A DNA stretch of 64,000 nucleotides from Clostridia bacterium (GTDB lineage Bacteria > Bacillota > Clostridia > Peptostreptococcales > Anaerovoracaceae), in assembly GCA_910575405.1 (NCBI GenBank), contig CAJTER010000001.1:124001-188000 (forward strand). Reading direction: 5' to 3'. Of this stretch, positions 34,680 to 44,743 are shown piece after piece. Positions within the stretch are counted from its first letter, which is position 1. Each line of letters opens with the position of its first letter. The notes beneath the pieces were generated by a model that saw nothing but the letters and a program-made list of their open reading frames with translations, was not told the origin of the DNA and did no database searches. The position numbers and the translations under genes are program-made.

Positions 34680-36341
34680 TTATTTCACGCGAATTTTTTT
34701 CGCGCTGCTCCAAGCGCCATAGTATGTCTTTCCTCCTACGGATTTCATCGTCCTTACCCGCACATAGTATGTCTTTCCCTTTTTCAGAGAAAGGGTCTTT
34801 TTTACAGTCCTCGCTTTATTGGCAGTGGAAATTGCCGCACCTGAAAAGCTGGCTTTGGTTCCATACTGAATCTGATAACCAGTAGCAGCGCTGTTTTTCT
34901 TCCATTTTACCGTCAGTATGCCTGACTTTGAAGAAACGTTTGCTGTATTTCTGGTAAGGTAATACAAATATCTGGCATTTGAGACCTTGCTTTTTACCCC
35001 TCCGCTCACACCGTAAATCGTGTAAGTATAACGGGTTCCGTTGGAAACCTTTTTGTCAGTCCAACTCGTAGCGCTGCTGCCGAGGGTCGCTGCTTTGCTG
35101 GAGGTTCCGTTCCCTGTCTTCCGGTAGACTTCATAGCTTCCAGCTCCGCTCAGCTTTTTCCAGGTTACTTTTACGCCTCCATTGATGTTTTCTACCTTGT
35201 TCATCACCGGGGTGAAGTGGGTCAGCGGCGGTGTCCACTTTTGCCAGTCCATACGCTGCGCTCCGTGGGCCGTTAAGGTGGAAGCATCCCAGGTGGTTGA
35301 GCCTGCCGGATAATATCCCTTCAGATTGCCGCAGCCGGTAAACGTTTCATTGCCTACAAATTGCGGTGCATCGCCGCAGAAATAAACCTCTTTCAAAGAT
35401 GTGCAATTTTTAAAGGTGCATTCGCCGATTTTGGTCAGGCCTGTGCCCAAGGTCACTTTTTCCAAAGCGGTGCAGTCTTCAAAAACATAGCTCCAGTTGA
35501 TGCTCTGAAGTTCCGTCACTTTGTCGGGAATCGAAATTTCCTTCAAAGCCGTGCAGCCATTAAATGACGCACCGCCAATAAAGGTCAGATCTTCTCCCAG
35601 ATCCACATCCGTCAGAGAGGTACAGCCGTCGAACACCTGCTGTCTCATGCGGGTAATGCCTTTTTTAAAGGTTACTTTTTTTAGGTTGGTGCAGTTGATA
35701 AAGGTCTGATAGCCCATCTCCAGATCCGTACCGGAGGCCGTTACAGTCGTAAGATCTTTGCAGTCTTCAAAACAATAGCCTGCCATTTTTTTAACCGAGG
35801 AAGGAATGGTTACGCTCTTCAGACCGGAGTTTTTAAAGGTAGCAAGCCCATATCCCCTGTCGCCCAGATTGGTCATACCCTGCGGCAGGTTGATAGAGGT
35901 CAGACTGCTGCAGTTTTCAAAGGTACCGCTTCCCAGCTCCTTCAGCTTTTTGGGCAGCGTAATGTCCGACAGCGCGGTGCAGCCGCTGAAGGCGTCCGAT
36001 TCAATGATGGTCAGGGTAGAGGGCAGCGTCACTTTTTTCAGATTTTTGCAGTCTGAGAACGCCTCTCGCCCAATCGTGGTAGCACCTTTATCAAAGGTAA
36101 CGGTCTTGAGCTGATCGCTGTACTGCTTCCAGCCCGGATCCTTGCGATCCCAAAATCCGTAGTTGTCCATCTGGCCCGTTCCCCAGATTTTCAGGTTTCC
36201 GTTGTAGTCCATTGACCATTTCAGATCTTTTCCGCATTCCCCGCCGGCCAGAGAAGATTCAGCCATGGCATCTGCCGTGTAAAGGGCACAGATAGCAACC
36301 ATGACCAGCAGGAAGGTTAGTAATTTTTTCGTATGTTTCAT
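34680..36341 (-). CDS. Leucine-rich-repeat (BspA-like) surface protein with Fn3 domains
   Basis: 553 residues from the ATG at 36341; a GTG at 36350 is also possible. Signal peptide 1-28 (ends ADAMA). Residues about 80-340 carry some ten BspA-type repeats of the form 'I...AFxxCxxLxxVxLPxxLxxI' (TIGREAFSDCKNLKKVTLPS, IESDAFSGCTALSDITLPK). These are typical of surface binding proteins in gut and oral anaerobes. Residues 365-553 are two Fn3-like domains, ending GGKTYYGAWSSAKKIRVK, similar to those of the two surface proteins downstream. It is separated from them by the ncRNA gene and is probably a separate unit. Confidence 0.85.
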   Translation of the reverse strand: MKHTKKLLTFLLVMVAICALYTADAMAESSLAGGECGKDLKWSMDYNGNLKIWGTGQMDNYGFWDRKDPGWKQYSDQLKTVTFDKGATTIGREAFSDCKNLKKVTLPSTLTIIESDAFSGCTALSDITLPKKLKELGSGTFENCSSLTSINLPQGMTNLGDRGYGLATFKNSGLKSVTIPSSVKKMAGYCFEDCKDLTTVTASGTDLEMGYQTFINCTNLKKVTFKKGITRMRQQVFDGCTSLTDVDLGEDLTFIGGASFNGCTALKEISIPDKVTELQSINWSYVFEDCTALEKVTLGTGLTKIGECTFKNCTSLKEVYFCGDAPQFVGNETFTGCGNLKGYYPAGSTTWDASTLTAHGAQRMDWQKWTPPLTHFTPVMNKVENINGGVKVTWKKLSGAGSYEVYRKTGNGTSSKAATLGSSATSWTDKKVSNGTRYTYTIYGVSGGVKSKVSNARYLYYLTRNTANVSSKSGILTVKWKKNSAATGYQIQYGTKASFSGAAISTANKARTVKKTLSLKKGKTYYVRVRTMKSVGGKTYYGAWSSAKKIRVK

Positions 36342-36464
36342 TTTTCCCACTCTTTCCTTTTCATACTTAAAAATATAATTTTTTCCATTATAGCACTGTT
36401 CTGCTATCTGCGCAATTATAATCTTTCGATTTTGTTAAAATTTTACTTTTTTTGAATTTTATGG

Positions 36465-36493
36465 TTTACATTTTATTGAATATAATGTATAAT
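36465..36493 (+). promoter_or_regulatory. Rpn promoter, copy 2
   Basis: TTTACA (36465-36470), 17 bp, TATAAT (36488-36493). The palindrome seen in copies 1 and 3 is partly degraded here (TTACATTTTATTGAA). Confidence 0.75.
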
Positions 36494-36541
36494 ATGGTTC
36501 ATCGAAAGAATTACCATCTGTTTACTGTCGAATTGGTGGCT

Positions 36542-36751
36542 ATGACAAATCGCAGCCAGCGAAACTTCAAGGAGCGGGTCTTTCGAATGCTCTTTGCAGA
36601 GCCTGCGCATGCCTGGGAACTGTTCCGCGCCCTGGAGGGCAGCCTGGAATGCTCCAAAAACGAGCTGCCCCTTTTCGAGGTGGTGACGCTGCAGAACGTT
36701 CTCAGCCGCCACAAACTCAACGATCTGGCCTTATCAGCCCTGAGAAATTAA
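36542..36751 (+). pseudogene. Internal-deletion derivative of an Rpn subfamily B gene
   Basis: The first 60-odd codons match Rpn copy 1 (RNFKERVFRMLFAEPAHAWEL, LPLFEVVTLQNVLSRHKLNDLA). The sequence then jumps from GATCTGGCC straight to the 3' flank TCAGCCCTGAGAAATTAAG that follows the stop of copy 1, including the terminator. About 780 bp are missing, among them the Glu-x-Gln half of the active site. The promoter and terminator are kept, so a short RNA or a 69-residue peptide could still be made. Confidence 0.85.
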
Positions 36752-36752
36752 G

Positions 36753-36789
36753 AGCCTCCGCACTGGATGTTTCAATGCGGAGGCTTTTT
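36753..36789 (+). terminator. Terminator of the Rpn derivative
   Basis: AGCCTCCGCA (36753-36762) pairs with TGCGGAGGCT (36776-36785), then a T run. Stem, loop and some 15 bp on either side are identical to the terminator at 20851. Confidence 0.85.
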
Positions 36790-36850
36790 CATGTCATGGT
36801 TTTCTGTTCCGTTCTTTTCCCACTTCGCGGCCCACACACTGCCCGTGACT

Positions 36851-37465
36851 TTAGCGGTCGGATTTCAGTTCCAGATAATCCTTGATCAGCTTTACGATAT
36901 TGTCGATGGAAATGTAGCCGCTGTCCACGCACAAGTTGTAGTTGACCGGGTCGCCCCATTTGCGGCCTGTATGGTAGTTGTAGTAATTGGCGCGGGCTTT
37001 GTCCGTGTCATTCATTACTTTTTTGACGTCCTTTTCCGGCACGCCGTATTCCTCCACAGCCCGCTTCAGCTTATCTTCTTTTTCCGCGTAGATGAACACG
37101 TTGGTGGCTCCAGGTATGCCCCGCAGCACGTAATCAGCGCATCTTCCTACGATGACGCAGGATCCTTCATCAGCGATTTTGCGGATGGTATCAAACTGAG
37201 CCAGGAAAAAGCGTTCATTTAGAGACAGGCTGTCCGGGCCGGAATCGCCGGTTCCGAAAGCAGATGACAGGCTGTAAAAAAAGCTGTTTTTCGCCTTCCG
37301 CTCCGCCTCTTCCATCATTTCTCTTGAAAATCCGCTTTCATCGGCAATCCTCGTCAGGAGTTCTTTGTCATAATAGGGAACTCCCAGATCGTCTGCCAGA
37401 CGGCGTCCAATCAATCTTCCTCCGCTGCCGAATTCACGGCTGATGGTTATAATCTGCTTTTTCAT
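36851..37465 (-). CDS. Cytidylate-kinase-like protein (PF13189 type)
   Basis: 204 residues of the cytidylate kinase-like family. The P-loop is ISREFGSGGRLIGRRLA near residue 8, followed by the PYYDKELL strand, IVGRCADYVL near 105, and a lid region with Arg/Lys residues. These proteins resemble Cmk but their phosphate acceptor is usually unproven. It starts 56 bp after purD with GGGAGG before the ATG, so it may be read with the purine operon. Confidence 0.82.
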   Translation of the reverse strand: MKKQIITISREFGSGGRLIGRRLADDLGVPYYDKELLTRIADESGFSREMMEEAERKAKNSFFYSLSSAFGTGDSGPDSLSLNERFFLAQFDTIRKIADEGSCVIVGRCADYVLRGIPGATNVFIYAEKEDKLKRAVEEYGVPEKDVKKVMNDTDKARANYYNYHTGRKWGDPVNYNLCVDSGYISIDNIVKLIKDYLELKSDR

Positions 37466-37520
37466 ATATAATGCCTCCCTTAAGTTCCTGATATAACATT
37501 TTCCCTATATTATAACAGAT

Positions 37521-38813
37521 TTACAGGAGATTTTCATTAATTATTCCAATATCCTTGCGATACTGCATTCCCTCAAAGGCGATGCGCCCTACATTGTCAA
37601 AGGCCTTCTGCCGCGCCTCTTCGTGGGTTGCCCCGGTGGCTGTAACGCCCAGGACACGTCCGCCTGAGGTGACCACCGCGCTGCGGCAGGAGGATGCGTC
37701 GCAGATATGCTCGCTGGCCGTTCCCGCGTGGAATACGACTACGTCCTCGTCCACCTTGTCAAGACCTGTGATTTCTTTGCCCTTTTCATAGCTTCCCGGA
37801 TATCCGCCGGAGGCCAGGACAACGCAGACCGCTTTTTTGTCGCTCCATTTGATTTCCACATCAGCCAGTTTGTTTTCCGTGACTGCCAGGAAAATGTCGC
37901 ACAGATCGCTTTCCAGGCGGGAAAGTACGGACTGAGCTTCCGGATCGCCGAAGCGGTTGTTGAATTCGATGACCTTAGAACCGTCCTTTGTGATCATCAG
38001 GCCAATAAACAGCACGCCTTTAAAGGGCAGGCCGTCTGCCTGAAAGCCTGCCAGGGTCGGTTCGAGGATTTCGCGGCGGATGCGCGCTTCCAATTCAGGA
38101 TCAAAGACCAGGCTGGGGGAATAGGTTCCCATGCCGCCGGTGTTGGGGCCTTTGTCGCCATCAAAGATCCGCTTGTAATCCTGGGCTGATTCCATAGGAA
38201 CGATGGTCTTTTCATCCACAAAACAGAGCATGGAGGCTTCCACGCCGGAGAGAAATTCCTCTACCACTACCTTGTCTCCCGCGCTTCCGAAGACCCGGTC
38301 GCCCATCATTTCTTCGATGGCTTTTTTTGCGTCTGCCTCGTTTTCGGCGATAACAACGCCCTTTCCCGCTGCCAGGCCGTCCGCTTTCAGCACCATAGGG
38401 TAGCCGAAGATTCCCACAGAATCCAGCAGCTCCTGCTTGTCGGTAAACTCCTTGTATCCGGCGGTGGGGATGTTGTGCCTTGCAAGAAAGCTCTTGGTGA
38501 AGGCTTTGCTGGCTTCCAGACGGGAGCAGCTTTTGTCCGGCCCAAAGGCGCGTATTCCGGCTGCTTCCATTTCATCCACGATTCCCATTGCCAGGGGCAC
38601 CTCCGGCCCGATGACCGCCAGATCGATCTGGTGATCCTTGGCAAATGCGCAAAGACTATCTATGTCCTCTGCCTTTATATCCACGCACTCCGCGTCCATG
38701 CCAATTCCAGCATTTCCCGGGGCACAGTAAATTTTATTTACCTTTGGGCTTTGAGCAAGCTTCCACACGATGGCGTGTTCTCTGCCGCCGCCGCCCACTA
38801 CTAATATTCTCAT
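37521..38813 (-). CDS. purD: Phosphoribosylamine-glycine ligase
   Basis: 430 residues, the normal length for GARS (EC 6.3.4.13), which joins glycine to phosphoribosylamine using ATP. Seen are the N-terminal VVGGGGREHAIVWKL, APGNAGI, the ATP-grasp domain with VLKADGLAAGKGVVIA near residue 145, GPNTGGMGTYSP, and the metal-binding EFNNRFGDPE. It is the last of the pur genes, 15 bp after purH. Confidence 0.96.
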   Translation of the reverse strand: MRILVVGGGGREHAIVWKLAQSPKVNKIYCAPGNAGIGMDAECVDIKAEDIDSLCAFAKDHQIDLAVIGPEVPLAMGIVDEMEAAGIRAFGPDKSCSRLEASKAFTKSFLARHNIPTAGYKEFTDKQELLDSVGIFGYPMVLKADGLAAGKGVVIAENEADAKKAIEEMMGDRVFGSAGDKVVVEEFLSGVEASMLCFVDEKTIVPMESAQDYKRIFDGDKGPNTGGMGTYSPSLVFDPELEARIRREILEPTLAGFQADGLPFKGVLFIGLMITKDGSKVIEFNNRFGDPEAQSVLSRLESDLCDIFLAVTENKLADVEIKWSDKKAVCVVLASGGYPGSYEKGKEITGLDKVDEDVVVFHAGTASEHICDASSCRSAVVTSGGRVLGVTATGATHEEARQKAFDNVGRIAFEGMQYRKDIGIINENLL

Positions 38814-38828
38814 GTTATTCTCCTGAAT

Positions 38829-40364
38829 TTAATGTTTGAAGTGGCGTACTCCGCAAAATACCATGGCAATGCCCAGTTCATTTGCTTTGTCAATGGACTC
38901 CTGATCCCGCATAGAGCCTCCCGGCTGAATGATAGCCGTAATTCCTGCCGCCGCCGCCGCTGTTACGCAGTCGTCAAAGGGGAAGAAGGCGTCCGATGCC
39001 AAAACCGCACCCTCCGTAGAGGTATTGGCCTGACGGATGGAGTTTTCCACAGCCCAGATGCGGTTCACCTGTCCCGGTCCGATGCCGATGGTGGCCTGAT
39101 CCTTGGCCAGGACAATGCCGTTGGATTTGATGTGTTTTACCACCTTCATGGCCAACTTCAGATCCTGCATTTCCGCATCCGTAGGAGCCTTGTCCGTTAC
39201 AACCTTCAGCTCTGCTTCATCAAAGAGCAGGTCGTCCGTGTTCTGAACCAGCAGGCCGCCGCTGACCTTTTTGATGTCGATCTGACCGGCAGGTGCTTTC
39301 TTTTCAATGTCCGCAAGCTTCAGGAGGCGGATGTTTTTCTTCTGCTCCAGGATATCCAGGGCTTCCTGCGTAAAGTCCGGGGCAATGACGATTTCGATGA
39401 AAATCTTATTGATTTCCGCTGCCGTGGCCTTATCGATGGGCCGGTTTGCCGCTACGATGCCGCCGAAAATGGAAGTGGGGTCGCAGTCATAAGCCCGTTT
39501 GTAGGCGGTAAAGATGTCGTCTGCCGTTCCTACTCCGCAGGGGTTGGCGTGTTTTACTGCCACAACCGTTGGGTCTGTAAATTCCTTTAAGGCTGCCAAA
39601 GCGCCGTTTGTGTCGTTGATGTTGTTGAAAGAAAGCTCTTTTCCATGAAGCTGTTTCGCGTTCACCAGGCTGCCTGCCTCAGGCTGAATTTCCCTATAAT
39701 AGGAAGCTTTTTGGTGGGGATTTTCGCCGTAGCGCAGCTCCTGTACTTTTTCAAAGGTCAGGGTCAGGTTGCCCGGAAGCTCTTCTCCGATCTGCTTTCT
39801 CAGGTAATCGGAAATCATGGCATCGTAAGCTGCCGTATGCTGGAACACCTTCAGGGCCAGCCGGTATTTGGTATTCTGAGAAACGCTGCCGTTTTCTTTC
39901 ATTTCTGCGATGACCGTTTCATAATCCGCCGGGTCGCAGATTACCACCACGTCTCTGTGGTTTTTAGCAGCGGAGCGCAGCATGGTGGGGCCGCCGATGT
40001 CGATGTTTTCGATGGCATCCGCCAGGGTTACGTCCGGCTTTAAAATGGTTTCCTTGAAGGGGTACAGGTTGATGGCCACAATGTCGATAGTCTCGATCTT
40101 CAGGTCTTCAAGCTGCTTCATGTGCTCGGGTTTGTCCCGCATGGCCAGGATTCCGCCGTGTACGGCCGGGTGAAGGGTCTTGACTCTTCCGTCCAGGCAT
40201 TCGGGAAATCCCGTTACATCGGAAATTCCAATCACATCCACACCGCTGCCTGCAAGCTTTTTGTGGGTGCCGCCTGTTGATATAATTTTCACGCCCAGTT
40301 TTACAAGCTCCTGGGCAAACTCTACAATTCCGCTTTTATCGGAAACGCTTAATAATGCTCTCAT
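38829..40364 (-). CDS. purH: AICAR transformylase / IMP cyclohydrolase
   Basis: 511 residues. The N-terminal cyclohydrolase ([46 protein letters not shown]) is followed by the formyltransferase domain with [24 protein letters not shown] and the catalytic region. It carries out the last two steps to IMP (EC 2.1.2.3 and 3.5.4.10). It lies 3 bp after purF. Confidence 0.96.
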   Translation of the reverse strand: MRALLSVSDKSGIVEFAQELVKLGVKIISTGGTHKKLAGSGVDVIGISDVTGFPECLDGRVKTLHPAVHGGILAMRDKPEHMKQLEDLKIETIDIVAINLYPFKETILKPDVTLADAIENIDIGGPTMLRSAAKNHRDVVVICDPADYETVIAEMKENGSVSQNTKYRLALKVFQHTAAYDAMISDYLRKQIGEELPGNLTLTFEKVQELRYGENPHQKASYYREIQPEAGSLVNAKQLHGKELSFNNINDTNGALAALKEFTDPTVVAVKHANPCGVGTADDIFTAYKRAYDCDPTSIFGGIVAANRPIDKATAAEINKIFIEIVIAPDFTQEALDILEQKKNIRLLKLADIEKKAPAGQIDIKKVSGGLLVQNTDDLLFDEAELKVVTDKAPTDAEMQDLKLAMKVVKHIKSNGIVLAKDQATIGIGPGQVNRIWAVENSIRQANTSTEGAVLASDAFFPFDDCVTAAAAAGITAIIQPGGSMRDQESIDKANELGIAMVFCGVRHFKH

Positions 40365-40367
40365 TGC

Positions 40368-41786
40368 TTATTCCTTTCCATCCCAACAATAGGTACAAAG
40401 TTTACATTTATCAACGCCAATAGCTTCTACAGTATTGTCCAGATCCTGGAACTTCAGACTGTCAAAGCGGAGGCGCTTTCGGATTTCTTCCACCATCTGC
40501 GTGTGCTTTTCGGTCTTACTGTTTGCGTATTCAGCCAGGGTTTCCGCGGAAATTTCATCACCCTCAATGCCTTCCAGATCCCGAATCACTCGCCTTGTAA
40601 TCAGCTCCATGTCGCTGACCGAACGGGAGAAGTTGAGGTACTTGCACCCGTACATGATAGGAGGACAGGCGGATCGCACGTGGATCTCCTCTGCGCCGTT
40701 TTCCAGGAGATAGGAAACGGTTTCCGAAAGCTGGGTGCCCCGCACAATGGAGTCGTCGATGAGGACGAATTTCTTGCCGTTGATAATCTGAAAGACGGGA
40801 ACCAGCTTCATCTTGGCAATCAGATTCCTTGCTTTCTGATTCTGAGGCATGAAGCTTCTGGGCCAAGTGGGGGTGTATTTGATCAGAGGTCTCGCGTAGC
40901 GCACTCTGGACTGGTTGGCGTATCCCAGGGCATGGGCCGTGCCGCTGTCCGGTACTCCTGCGATGTAGTCCACATCCATTTCTCCGTCCATCTTAGCCAA
41001 CAGCTCGCCGTTTTGGTTCCGCATCATTTCTACATTTCGTCCCTCGTAGATGGAGGTGGTGTAACCAAAGTAGGTCCAGAGGAAGGCGCAGATGCGCATA
41101 CCCTCCTGAGGCTCACCCACGGTTTTTTCGCAGTCTGCTGTAAGGAAGGCGATTTCCGCTGGCCCCAGCTCACGCTTGTATTTGTAGCCCACGTTGATGA
41201 AGGCAAAGGATTCGGAAGCCGCGCAGTAGGCTCCATCCTTCTGCCCAATGATAAGGGGAGTTCTTCCGTATTTGTCTCTGGCCGCGTAGAGGCCTTCCTT
41301 TGTGAGAATCAGCATGGTAAGAGAGCCGTCGATCTTGGCCTGGGCAATACGGATGCCGTCTACGAGATCCCTGCCTGTGGAAACCAGGGCTGCTACCAGC
41401 TCCGTGTTGTTGATCTTGCCGCCGCTCATGGACATGAACTGGCTGGGCCGATCCTTGAGAAGCTCTTTTACAATGGCTTCCTTGTTGTTGATCCTGCCTA
41501 CTGTGGTGATGGCATAGTCACCCTGCCGGCTGTACACGGTCAGGGGCTGAGGATCGCCGTCGCTGATAGCTCCGATTCCCATGTTCCCCTGCATGTCCTC
41601 AATGTCGCTTTCAAATTTGCTGCGAAACGGTGAATTTTCGATGTTGTGGATGGAACGGTTAAAGCCGTCCTCCTGCAGGACGCACATGCCGCCCCTCTTT
41701 GTTCCCAGATGCGAATGGTAGTCTGTACCAAAGAACAGATCCATGACGCAGTCCTGATGGGAAACAAATCCAATGACTCCTCCCAT
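40368..41786 (-). CDS. purF: PurF-like amidophosphoribosyltransferase without the N-terminal catalytic Cys
   Basis: 472 residues. The phosphoribosyltransferase half is clear: VPDSGTAHALGYA near residue 275 and the PRPP loop VLIDDSIVRGTQL near 355. The N-terminal Ntn-type half is recognisable but altered. The protein starts MGGVIGF where PurF has Met-(propeptide)-CGVFG, so the nucleophile Cys is Gly here. The LQHRGQ loop reads HSHLGTKRG, and the GNL motif reads VGRINN. The ATG is firm (AAGGAGG 6 nt before it). The C-terminus has CKLCTYC, which could hold part of an Fe-S cluster. With this N-terminus, ammonia rather than glutamine may be the nitrogen source. It overlaps purN by 1-3 bp. Confidence 0.9.
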   Translation of the reverse strand: MGGVIGFVSHQDCVMDLFFGTDYHSHLGTKRGGMCVLQEDGFNRSIHNIENSPFRSKFESDIEDMQGNMGIGAISDGDPQPLTVYSRQGDYAITTVGRINNKEAIVKELLKDRPSQFMSMSGGKINNTELVAALVSTGRDLVDGIRIAQAKIDGSLTMLILTKEGLYAARDKYGRTPLIIGQKDGAYCAASESFAFINVGYKYKRELGPAEIAFLTADCEKTVGEPQEGMRICAFLWTYFGYTTSIYEGRNVEMMRNQNGELLAKMDGEMDVDYIAGVPDSGTAHALGYANQSRVRYARPLIKYTPTWPRSFMPQNQKARNLIAKMKLVPVFQIINGKKFVLIDDSIVRGTQLSETVSYLLENGAEEIHVRSACPPIMYGCKYLNFSRSVSDMELITRRVIRDLEGIEGDEISAETLAEYANSKTEKHTQMVEEIRKRLRFDSLKFQDLDNTVEAIGVDKCKLCTYCWDGKE

Positions 41787-42364
41787 TACTTACCTCCTTT
41801 TTTCTCTAATTGCTGTATTACTTTTTGAATGCCCTCCGTGAAAATAACGTGCTCGGTTTCCAGAACTCTCGCTGCCAGGGTGTCTGCTGTATCTCCCGGC
41901 TCTACTGGAACTTGTCTTTGCAAAATGATTTCGCCTGTATCCACGCCTTCGTCCACAAAGTGTACCGTTGCGCCGGAAACGGTTTCCCCGGCGTCGATGA
42001 CCGCCTGATGAACCCTCTTGCCGTAAAAGCCCTTGCCGCAGTATTTTGGAATCAAAGAAGGATGGATGTTGAGAATGCGCTGACGGTAAGCCTGTATGAC
42101 CGCAGGCTCTAAAACCTTCATGTATCCGGCCAGAACCACTAGCTCCGTGTTTTCAGCCGCTAGCTCTGCCAGAAGGGACTCGGTGTCCTTGACAACTTTT
42201 CCTTTTATCCCTGCTTTCTCTGCCCGCTCTAAGGCAAAGACGCCTTCTCTGCTGGAAATGACCTGGACGATCTGTGCTCCCGCCAGATCGCCCGTCTGAA
42301 TTTTATCAATAATCGCCTGAAGGTTGGTGCCACCGCCGGACACCAGTACGGAAATGTTGACCAT
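41786..42364 (-). CDS. purN: Phosphoribosylglycinamide formyltransferase
   Basis: 192 residues of GAR transformylase (EC 2.1.2.2), using 10-formyl-THF. Seen are ISVLVSGGGTNLQAI, LAGYMKVL, the HPSLIP motif with the catalytic His near residue 108, GATVHFVDEGVDTG and the Asp of DTGEII. The stop of purM touches its ATG. Confidence 0.94.
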   Translation of the reverse strand: MVNISVLVSGGGTNLQAIIDKIQTGDLAGAQIVQVISSREGVFALERAEKAGIKGKVVKDTESLLAELAAENTELVVLAGYMKVLEPAVIQAYRQRILNIHPSLIPKYCGKGFYGKRVHQAVIDAGETVSGATVHFVDEGVDTGEIILQRQVPVEPGDTADTLAARVLETEHVIFTEGIQKVIQQLEKKGGK

Positions 42365-43411
42365 TTATTTACCCTCCAGAATTACTTTGTCGCTGTCTGT
42401 TTTTACTACCTGTCCGATGATGTCCGCTGTTTCGCCGGCTTCTCTCAGAGCCTTGACTGCCGCGTCCGCAACCTTGGCGTCTACAAACATCATCATGCCC
42501 ACGCCCATGTTAAATGTAGAGAACATCTCGATTTTGTCGATGTTTCCACATTTTTTGATGTATGGGAAGATAGGCGGAACCTTCCAGGCGCCGATTTTGA
42601 TCTTGGCCGCAAGACCCTCCGGCAGGATCCGTGGAATGTTTTCAAAGAAGCCGCCGCCTGTGATGTGAACGATTCCCTTTACATCGAATTTGGGCAGAAC
42701 CGCGTTGCAGGCTGCTGCGTAGATTTTGGTGGGTGTGAGAAGGGCTTCTCCTAAGGTCATTCCCAGCTCTTCCACCTGATCCGTTACCTGCATGTTCATT
42801 TTGTCGAAAAAGACCTTGCGCACCAGGGAATAGCCGTTGCTGTGGATTCCGCTGGAAGCGATGCCGATGATGACGTTTCCTTCCGCCACTTTTTCACCTG
42901 TGATGATCTTGTCCTTGTCCACCATTCCTACGGAAAATCCGGCCATGTCGTATTCCCCGTCGCCGTAAAAGTCGGGCATTTCAGCCGTTTCTCCGCCTAC
43001 CAGGGCGCTACCTGACTGTCTGCAGCCTTCGGCGATTCCCTTTACAATGTCGGCGATTTTTTCCGCCTTTACTTTTCCGGTGGCGATGTAGTCCAGGAAA
43101 AAGAGAGGCTTTGCTCCCTGACAGAGCACGTCGTTTACACACATTGCTACGCAGTCGATTCCCACGGTATCGTGCTTGTCCATGAGGAAGGCGATTTTCA
43201 GCTTGGTTCCTACACCGTCAGTTCCAGATACTAAAACAGGCTGATTCATGGTGGCTACGTCGATCTGAAAGAGGCTGCCAAAGCTTCCCAGACCTGTAAG
43301 AACATTTTCATTAAAAGTCCGCTTTACGTGATCCTTCATCAGGGTGACGGCCCGTTCACCTTCTTTTGTATCTACGCCCGCGTCTCTGTAGGTGAGTTTT
43401 TTATCTTCCAT
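42365..43411 (-). CDS. purM: Phosphoribosylformylglycinamidine cyclo-ligase
   Basis: 348 residues, AIR synthetase (EC 6.3.3.1). The signature [15 protein letters not shown] opens the protein. [12 protein letters not shown] near residue 65, the ATP-binding [31 protein letters not shown] and [13 protein letters not shown] are all present. It is placed between purC and purN. Confidence 0.96.
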   Translation of the reverse strand: MEDKKLTYRDAGVDTKEGERAVTLMKDHVKRTFNENVLTGLGSFGSLFQIDVATMNQPVLVSGTDGVGTKLKIAFLMDKHDTVGIDCVAMCVNDVLCQGAKPLFFLDYIATGKVKAEKIADIVKGIAEGCRQSGSALVGGETAEMPDFYGDGEYDMAGFSVGMVDKDKIITGEKVAEGNVIIGIASSGIHSNGYSLVRKVFFDKMNMQVTDQVEELGMTLGEALLTPTKIYAAACNAVLPKFDVKGIVHITGGGFFENIPRILPEGLAAKIKIGAWKVPPIFPYIKKCGNIDKIEMFSTFNMGVGMMMFVDAKVADAAVKALREAGETADIIGQVVKTDSDKVILEGK

Positions 43412-43426
43412 ATACCTGTTCCTCCG

Positions 43427-44131
43427 TTATTTCTGGACTCTCTTTAATACTTCTCTGTAGGTTTCTTCCACATTGCCCAGATCTCTTCTGAAGCGGTCTT
43501 TATCCATTTTTTCGTTTGTTTTTACGTCCCACAGTCTGCAGGTGTCTGGGGAAATTTCGTCAGCCAGGATGACTTCTCCCTCGTAGAGACCAAACTCAAT
43601 TTTAAAGTCGATGAGCTTCAGGCCCTTGTCCAGGAAGAATTCCTTCAGTGTGTCGTTTACGATTCCCGCGTATTTGCGGATGGTTTCGATCTGCTCTGCT
43701 GTAGCAAGCTTTAAGGCCAGAGCGTGAGTTTCGCACATGAGGGGATCTCCCAGATCGTCGTTTTTGTAGGAGAACTCGAAAGTCGGCTGATCAAAGGTGA
43801 TTCCCTCTTCCACTCCGTATCTCTTGGCAAAGGAGCCGGCGGAAACGTTGCGCATGATGACTTCCAGAGGAAGGATTTTTACAGCCTTTACCACGGTTTC
43901 CCGCTCGTTTAGTTGCTCTACAAAATGGGTGGGCACGCCTTTTTGCTCCAGCAGCTGGAAGATGATGTTGCTCATTACGTTGTTTACCGCGCCTTTTCCG
44001 GCGATCTGTCCCTTCTTTTCCCCGTTAAAGGCCGTTGCGTCGTCCTTGTAGGATACGATAAATTTGTTCGGATCCGCTGTTTTAAATACTTTCTTTGCTT
44101 TTCCTTCATACAGCTGTTCTAATTTTTCCAT
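43427..44131 (-). CDS. purC: SAICAR synthetase
   Basis: 234 residues (EC 6.3.2.6), with the start [14 protein letters not shown], the ATP-binding [28 protein letters not shown] near residue 95, DFKIEFG and [12 protein letters not shown]. Length and order match short bacterial PurC proteins. It is 15 bp from both purE and purM. Confidence 0.96.
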   Translation of the reverse strand: MEKLEQLYEGKAKKVFKTADPNKFIVSYKDDATAFNGEKKGQIAGKGAVNNVMSNIIFQLLEQKGVPTHFVEQLNERETVVKAVKILPLEVIMRNVSAGSFAKRYGVEEGITFDQPTFEFSYKNDDLGDPLMCETHALALKLATAEQIETIRKYAGIVNDTLKEFFLDKGLKLIDFKIEFGLYEGEVILADEISPDTCRLWDVKTNEKMDKDRFRRDLGNVEETYREVLKRVQK

Positions 44132-44145
44132 GTTCCCGTACCTCC

Positions 44146-44631
44146 TTATTTATCTGCGTTAAATTCTGCATCAAGTTTGATAATATCTTCGGCCATTTTC
44201 TGTTTGTAGTCCTTCATGGCCTGTCTCAGCTCTGGGTATTTTGTGCTGAGAATCTGGACTGCCAGAAGCCCCGCGTTTTCCGCCCCGTCAACTGCAACCG
44301 TTGCAACAGGTACGCCCTTTGGCATCTGCACTACGGAAAGGAGAGAGTCCAGTCCGTCCAGGGTGCTGGATTTCATGGGAATTCCGATTACTGGAAGGGG
44401 CGTTGTTGCCGCCAAGACGCCTGCCAGGTGGGCCGCTTTTCCCGCTGCTGCGATGATGACCTCAAAGCCCTTTTCCTCTGCGGAAGCCGCAAAGTCCTCT
44501 GCCACTTTGGGCGTTCTGTGGGCGCTGATGATCCTGGTTTCCGTTTCTACGTTAAATTGTTTTAATATGGCTTCGGTTTTCTGCACCACCGGATAGTCCG
44601 ATTTGCTTCCCATAATAATTGCAACTTTCAT
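44146..44631 (-). CDS. purE: N5-carboxyaminoimidazole ribonucleotide mutase
   Basis: 161 residues (EC 5.4.99.18). Seen are [21 protein letters not shown] near residue 43, the [15 protein letters not shown] loop, and [10 protein letters not shown]. Class I PurE normally works with PurK, but no purK lies in this operon, so PurK may be elsewhere or the enzyme may use CO2 directly. Start at 44631: AAGGAGG is 8 nt before that ATG and only 2 nt from the ATG at 44637. Confidence 0.94.
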   Translation of the reverse strand: MKVAIIMGSKSDYPVVQKTEAILKQFNVETETRIISAHRTPKVAEDFAASAEEKGFEVIIAAAGKAAHLAGVLAATTPLPVIGIPMKSSTLDGLDSLLSVVQMPKGVPVATVAVDGAENAGLLAVQILSTKYPELRQAMKDYKQKMAEDIIKLDAEFNADK

Positions 44632-44743
44632 ACTCATAACCTCCTTGCGTCTGCCGGGCTGCCTGCCCTGATGCATTGTAATGTAAGTTTTCTGCGGCGC
44701 GCCGACTGCCGGATCATGGGGCATCCGGCGCTGCCTGATTGTT

